Source of the DNA: Candidatus Nanopelagicaceae bacterium
Lineage (GTDB): Bacteria; Actinomycetota; Actinomycetes; Nanopelagicales; Nanopelagicaceae
NCBI GenBank assembly: GCA_947488635.1
Contig: CANLAY010000031.1
Coordinates: 1-9,220 of the forward strand
DNA: 9,220 nucleotides
Direction: 5' to 3'
Under the pieces are notes generated by a model. It worked only from the letters and a program-made list of their open reading frames with translations, made no database searches and had not been told where the DNA came from. Position numbers and translations under genes: made by a program. This document shows, piece by piece, positions 7,143 to 9,220 of the stretch; positions within the stretch are counted from its first letter, which is position 1, and every line of letters starts with the position of its first letter.

Positions 7143-7574
7143 TTACTTTGTTAGTCCTTTGAGCGCCGAAATCGCCAAAGCGTATGAATTGGGACCAAAA
7201 CCACCGATAGTGCCATTTGCTACACCAGAGATAACTGAAGTGTGCCGGAATTCTTCGCGGGCTAGCGGATTAGATAAATGCACTTCAATCAATGGCGACT
7301 TAACTAATTCGGCGGCATCGCGAATTGCGTATGAGTAATGTGTAAATGCCGCTGGATTGATGATTACCGGGGTCGAATTATCAGCAGCTTCATGTAACCA
7401 AGAAATGATGGTTGCTTCGTCATCACTTTGTCTTACATCTGCCGTAAATCCATGACTCTTAGCGGACTCTTCAATGAAGGACTTGAGCTGCGGATAATTG
7501 AAATCACCATAGATGCTCGAGTCACGAATATCTAAACGAGCAAGGTTTGGACCATTGATTACCAGAATCTTCAT
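7143..7574 (-). CDS. aroQ: 3-dehydroquinate dehydratase, type II
   Basis: Dehydrates 3-dehydroquinate to 3-dehydroshikimate in the shikimate pathway. The 143-residue protein is the standard size of the dodecameric type II enzyme. Seen: NGPNL (8-12), flexible-loop R18 and catalytic Y22 in IRDSSIYG, substrate-binding N73 and nearby H79 in INPAAFTHYSYAIRDA, catalytic H99 in IEVHLSN, and REEFRHTSVIS (107-115). The loop normally reads G-x-R-E-P-x-x-YG; here it is D-I-R-D-S-S-I-YG, so the catalytic Arg and Tyr are kept but the neighbouring residues are not. Start: ATG at 7574 overlaps the aroB stop by 4 bases (ATGA) with AGAGG 8 bases upstream. An in-frame TTG at 7580 would add two residues and is less likely. 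Probably the last gene of the aro operon; the aminopeptidase gene often following it in other Actinobacteria is absent. Confidence 0.95.
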   Translation of the reverse strand: MKILVINGPNLARLDIRDSSIYGDFNYPQLKSFIEESAKSHGFTADVRQSDDEATIISWLHEAADNSTPVIINPAAFTHYSYAIRDAAELVKSPLIEVHLSNPLAREEFRHTSVISGVANGTIGGFGPNSYALAISALKGLTK

Positions 7575-8626
7575 GAGCAAAGCCTCTCATATGCTGCGAG
7601 CAAGTCGCTTTCACTTGGCGCTTCAATTCGTAGCGTCCTACCGAGTTCGCTGATTGCCACAAATCGCAATGTGCCCGATCGTGATTTTTTATCGATTGCC
7701 ATGTTGGCACGCAACTCTGGCCAATGGCGGCCTTCGTATGAGGTAGGCAACCCAAGATTGCTAAGTATTTTCTTGTGTAAATCAGTGGCTTGGTCGGCGA
7801 GGATGCCTGATTCATTGGCAAGATTCGCTGCGAATACCAAGCCAATCGAGACGCATTCGCCATGTCGCAGGGCGTACTTACTATGCAACTCGATGGCATG
7901 ACCAAGGGTGTGACCATAATTCAAGATCTCACGATCAAAGCTTTCTTTGAAATCGCCACTCACAACTTTCGCCTTAACCGCAATTGAACGCGTAATTAGC
8001 TCAAGCGTCAGATCGCGATCACTACGAACTTCCAACAAATTTCTATCTTTAAGAAGTTCGACAATCTGGGTGTCTACAATAAAGCCGCACTTAATTACCT
8101 CGGCTAAACCAGCAGCGAAATCACGATCACTTAGCGTTGAGAGCCAAGATAGATCAACTAATACCGAAATTGGTGAATAGAACGAACCAATTAAGTTCTT
8201 GCCGTATTCACTATTGATTCCGGTCTTGCCGCCGACTGCAGCATCGACCATCGCCGCAAGTGTCGTAGGAACTGCCACCCATTCAATGCCGCGTAACCAA
8301 CTGCTGGCAACAAAACCAGATAGATCAGTAACTGCTCCGCCGCCTACTGCCACAATTAAGTCATTACGCGTGAAACCAGCAGCGCCTAACCAATCCAGCA
8401 CTTTTTGGTAAGTAGCAAAAGACTTACCAGCTTCAGAATCTGGCACTGTGAAAATATGAATCTGCGCATCTGTACTTGGCAAATTTGCAATGCGATCGCG
8501 CATGTTCTCGGAAACAATAACTGCGATTTGGCCACGATTAACTAGATACGGTTCAATGCCTCTTAGCCAATCAATATCGATTACAACTTGATAATCGCGA
8601 TCGGCAATAACCGAAATACTATTCAC
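7571..8626 (-). CDS. aroB: 3-dehydroquinate synthase
   Basis: Converts DAHP to 3-dehydroquinate, the second shikimate step, using NAD and a divalent metal. From the GTG at 8626 the protein has 351 residues (family about 350-365). Seen in order: PDSEAGKSF (62-70), the NAD-binding VGGGAVTDLSGFVA (94-107), PTTLAAMVDAAVGGKTGIN (120-138), GKNLIGSFYSP, and metal ligands E176 in AEVIKCGF, H239 in LNYGHTLGHAIE and H255 in RHGECVSIGL; DKK is at 312-314. Start: an upstream in-frame ATG at 8653 would add 9 residues (MCRYFGGCV) overlapping aroK by 28 bases. The GTG is preferred because it gives the TAGTG one-base overlap also seen at efp/nusB and fits homologue N-termini. The stop overlaps aroQ's start by 4 bases. 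Confidence 0.94.
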   Translation of the reverse strand: MNSISVIADRDYQVVIDIDWLRGIEPYLVNRGQIAVIVSENMRDRIANLPSTDAQIHIFTVPDSEAGKSFATYQKVLDWLGAAGFTRNDLIVAVGGGAVTDLSGFVASSWLRGIEWVAVPTTLAAMVDAAVGGKTGINSEYGKNLIGSFYSPISVLVDLSWLSTLSDRDFAAGLAEVIKCGFIVDTQIVELLKDRNLLEVRSDRDLTLELITRSIAVKAKVVSGDFKESFDREILNYGHTLGHAIELHSKYALRHGECVSIGLVFAANLANESGILADQATDLHKKILSNLGLPTSYEGRHWPELRANMAIDKKSRSGTLRFVAISELGRTLRIEAPSESDLLAAYERLCS

Positions 8627-9129
8627 TACGCAACCGCCAAAATATCGGCACATATTTCATTTACTGAACGATCATCAACCGGAACAACTGCAGTCGCCAA
8701 ACTCTCATAAATTGGTCGACGAGAGCTCATGAGTTCGTTCCACTGAGCACGTGGATTGCCTAGCAAAAGCGGACGATCACGATTAAAACCAACTCGTGCC
8801 GCCGCTTTACCAAGGGAAATGTCTAGGAAAATGACAATCGCTCCACTATTGCGGAGTAGCTCCTGAGCCTGCGGCGAAATAGGAGCGCCTCCCCCAAGGG
8901 AAACAACACCATTGTCAGATTGCAAAACTTCGGCCAGAACTACCAATTCTTCTTGACGAAACACTGGTTCACCTAAATCAACAAAGATGTCAGAAATCTT
9001 CTTGTCCAACTTAGCCTCGATTAGGGAATCGGTATCAGCGAACTTGACCTTCATTTTCTTAGCCAGTGAATGTCCAATAGTGCTTTTCCCAGCACCTGGT
9101 GGACCGATCAGAATTATCTGAGTGCTCAT
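8626..9129 (-). CDS. aroK: Shikimate kinase
   Basis: Phosphorylates shikimate to shikimate 3-phosphate with ATP. The protein has 167 residues, typical of the small P-loop kinase. Seen: Walker A GPPGAGKST (9-17, K15), shikimate-binding D34 in FADTDSLIE, R58 in EPVFRQEE, the GGGAP loop (79-83), the lid arginine R117 in FNRDRPLL, and RRPIY with R137/R138 near the C-terminus. Start is ATG 9129, overlapping the aroC stop by 4 bases (ATGA), with no good ribosome site, so translation probably depends on aroC. The stop shares one base with the preferred aroB start. Confidence 0.96.
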   Translation of the reverse strand: MSTQIILIGPPGAGKSTIGHSLAKKMKVKFADTDSLIEAKLDKKISDIFVDLGEPVFRQEELVVLAEVLQSDNGVVSLGGGAPISPQAQELLRNSGAIVIFLDISLGKAAARVGFNRDRPLLLGNPRAQWNELMSSRRPIYESLATAVVPVDDRSVNEICADILAVA

Positions 9130-9220
9130 TTTATCGATAAATGTGCGATATAACTTCCGAAATTTCGCTTAGTTTCACCAACGCTGTCGCCGCCAAATTT
9201 TTCGAGCACCGCTTCAGCCA
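9126..9220 (-). CDS. aroC: Chorismate synthase, C-terminal 30 residues (5' end outside window)
   Basis: Chorismate synthase converts EPSP to chorismate using reduced FMN. Only the tail is inside the window, in the frame AEAVLEKFGGDSVGETKR and onward to SYIAHLSIK, then TGA. LEKFGGDS followed by ET-R/K-N-hydrophobic-x-x-Y is characteristic of the C-terminus of actinobacterial AroC, and aroC directly upstream of aroK is the common actinobacterial order. The catalytic core cannot be checked. The stop overlaps the aroK ATG by 4 bases. Confidence 0.88.
   Translation of the reverse strand, partial: AEAVLEKFGGDSVGETKRNFGSYIAHLSIK

Noticed and set aside
7522..7917. 131-codon minus-strand open frame across aroB/aroQ
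   Set aside because: It overlaps two well-supported genes in another frame and its translation resembles no family I recognise.

Overview
The window is a dense, mid-40s %GC (judged by eye) stretch of chromosome from an actinobacterium. The gene order is aroC-aroK-aroB-aroQ-efp-nusB, then a bldD homologue on the other strand, then pyrR-pyrB-pyrC-carA-carB. This is the order I recall around bldD in Streptomyces coelicolor. Low GC, very short spacers, 1-11 base gene overlaps and frequent GTG/TTG starts suggest a streamlined free-living lineage, for example freshwater acI/Nanopelagicales-type bacteria. The phylum-level call is fairly safe; the order-level call is a guess.

Right block (about 7143-9220, minus strand): the last 30 codons of chorismate synthase (aroC), then shikimate kinase (aroK), 3-dehydroquinate synthase (aroB) and type II dehydroquinase (aroQ). 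All are joined by 1-4 base stop/start overlaps. They cover DAHP to 3-dehydroshikimate, plus shikimate phosphorylation and the final step to chorismate. Shikimate dehydrogenase and EPSP synthase are not in the window.

Middle (about 6039-7142, minus strand): a 121-base spacer holds a perfect 6-bp hairpin next to a possible -10 box. It is followed by elongation factor P (with the PGKGP loop reported for Actinobacteria) and NusB, joined by TAGTG. On the plus strand, a 170-residue BldD homologue converges on nusB with a 23-base tail-to-tail overlap.

Left block (1-5468, minus strand): a pyrimidine operon, pyrR-pyrB-pyrC-carA-carB, with every junction overlapping. It encodes carbamoyl phosphate synthetase (large subunit cut by the window edge after about 522 residues), aspartate carbamoyltransferase, dihydroorotase and the PyrR regulator. 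Its short leader holds a strong candidate PyrR-binding RNA hairpin directly beside the pyrR Shine-Dalgarno sequence. This suggests translational autorepression by PyrR in response to pyrimidine nucleotides.

The most notable observations are the PyrR leader RNA, whose outer stem can mask the ribosome binding site; the BldD homologue that keeps the RxD-x8-RxxD cyclic-di-GMP signature in an apparently streamlined genome; and the compact divergent bldD/pyrR promoter region. I saw no mobile element, CRISPR array, tRNA, rRNA or wholly unknown gene.
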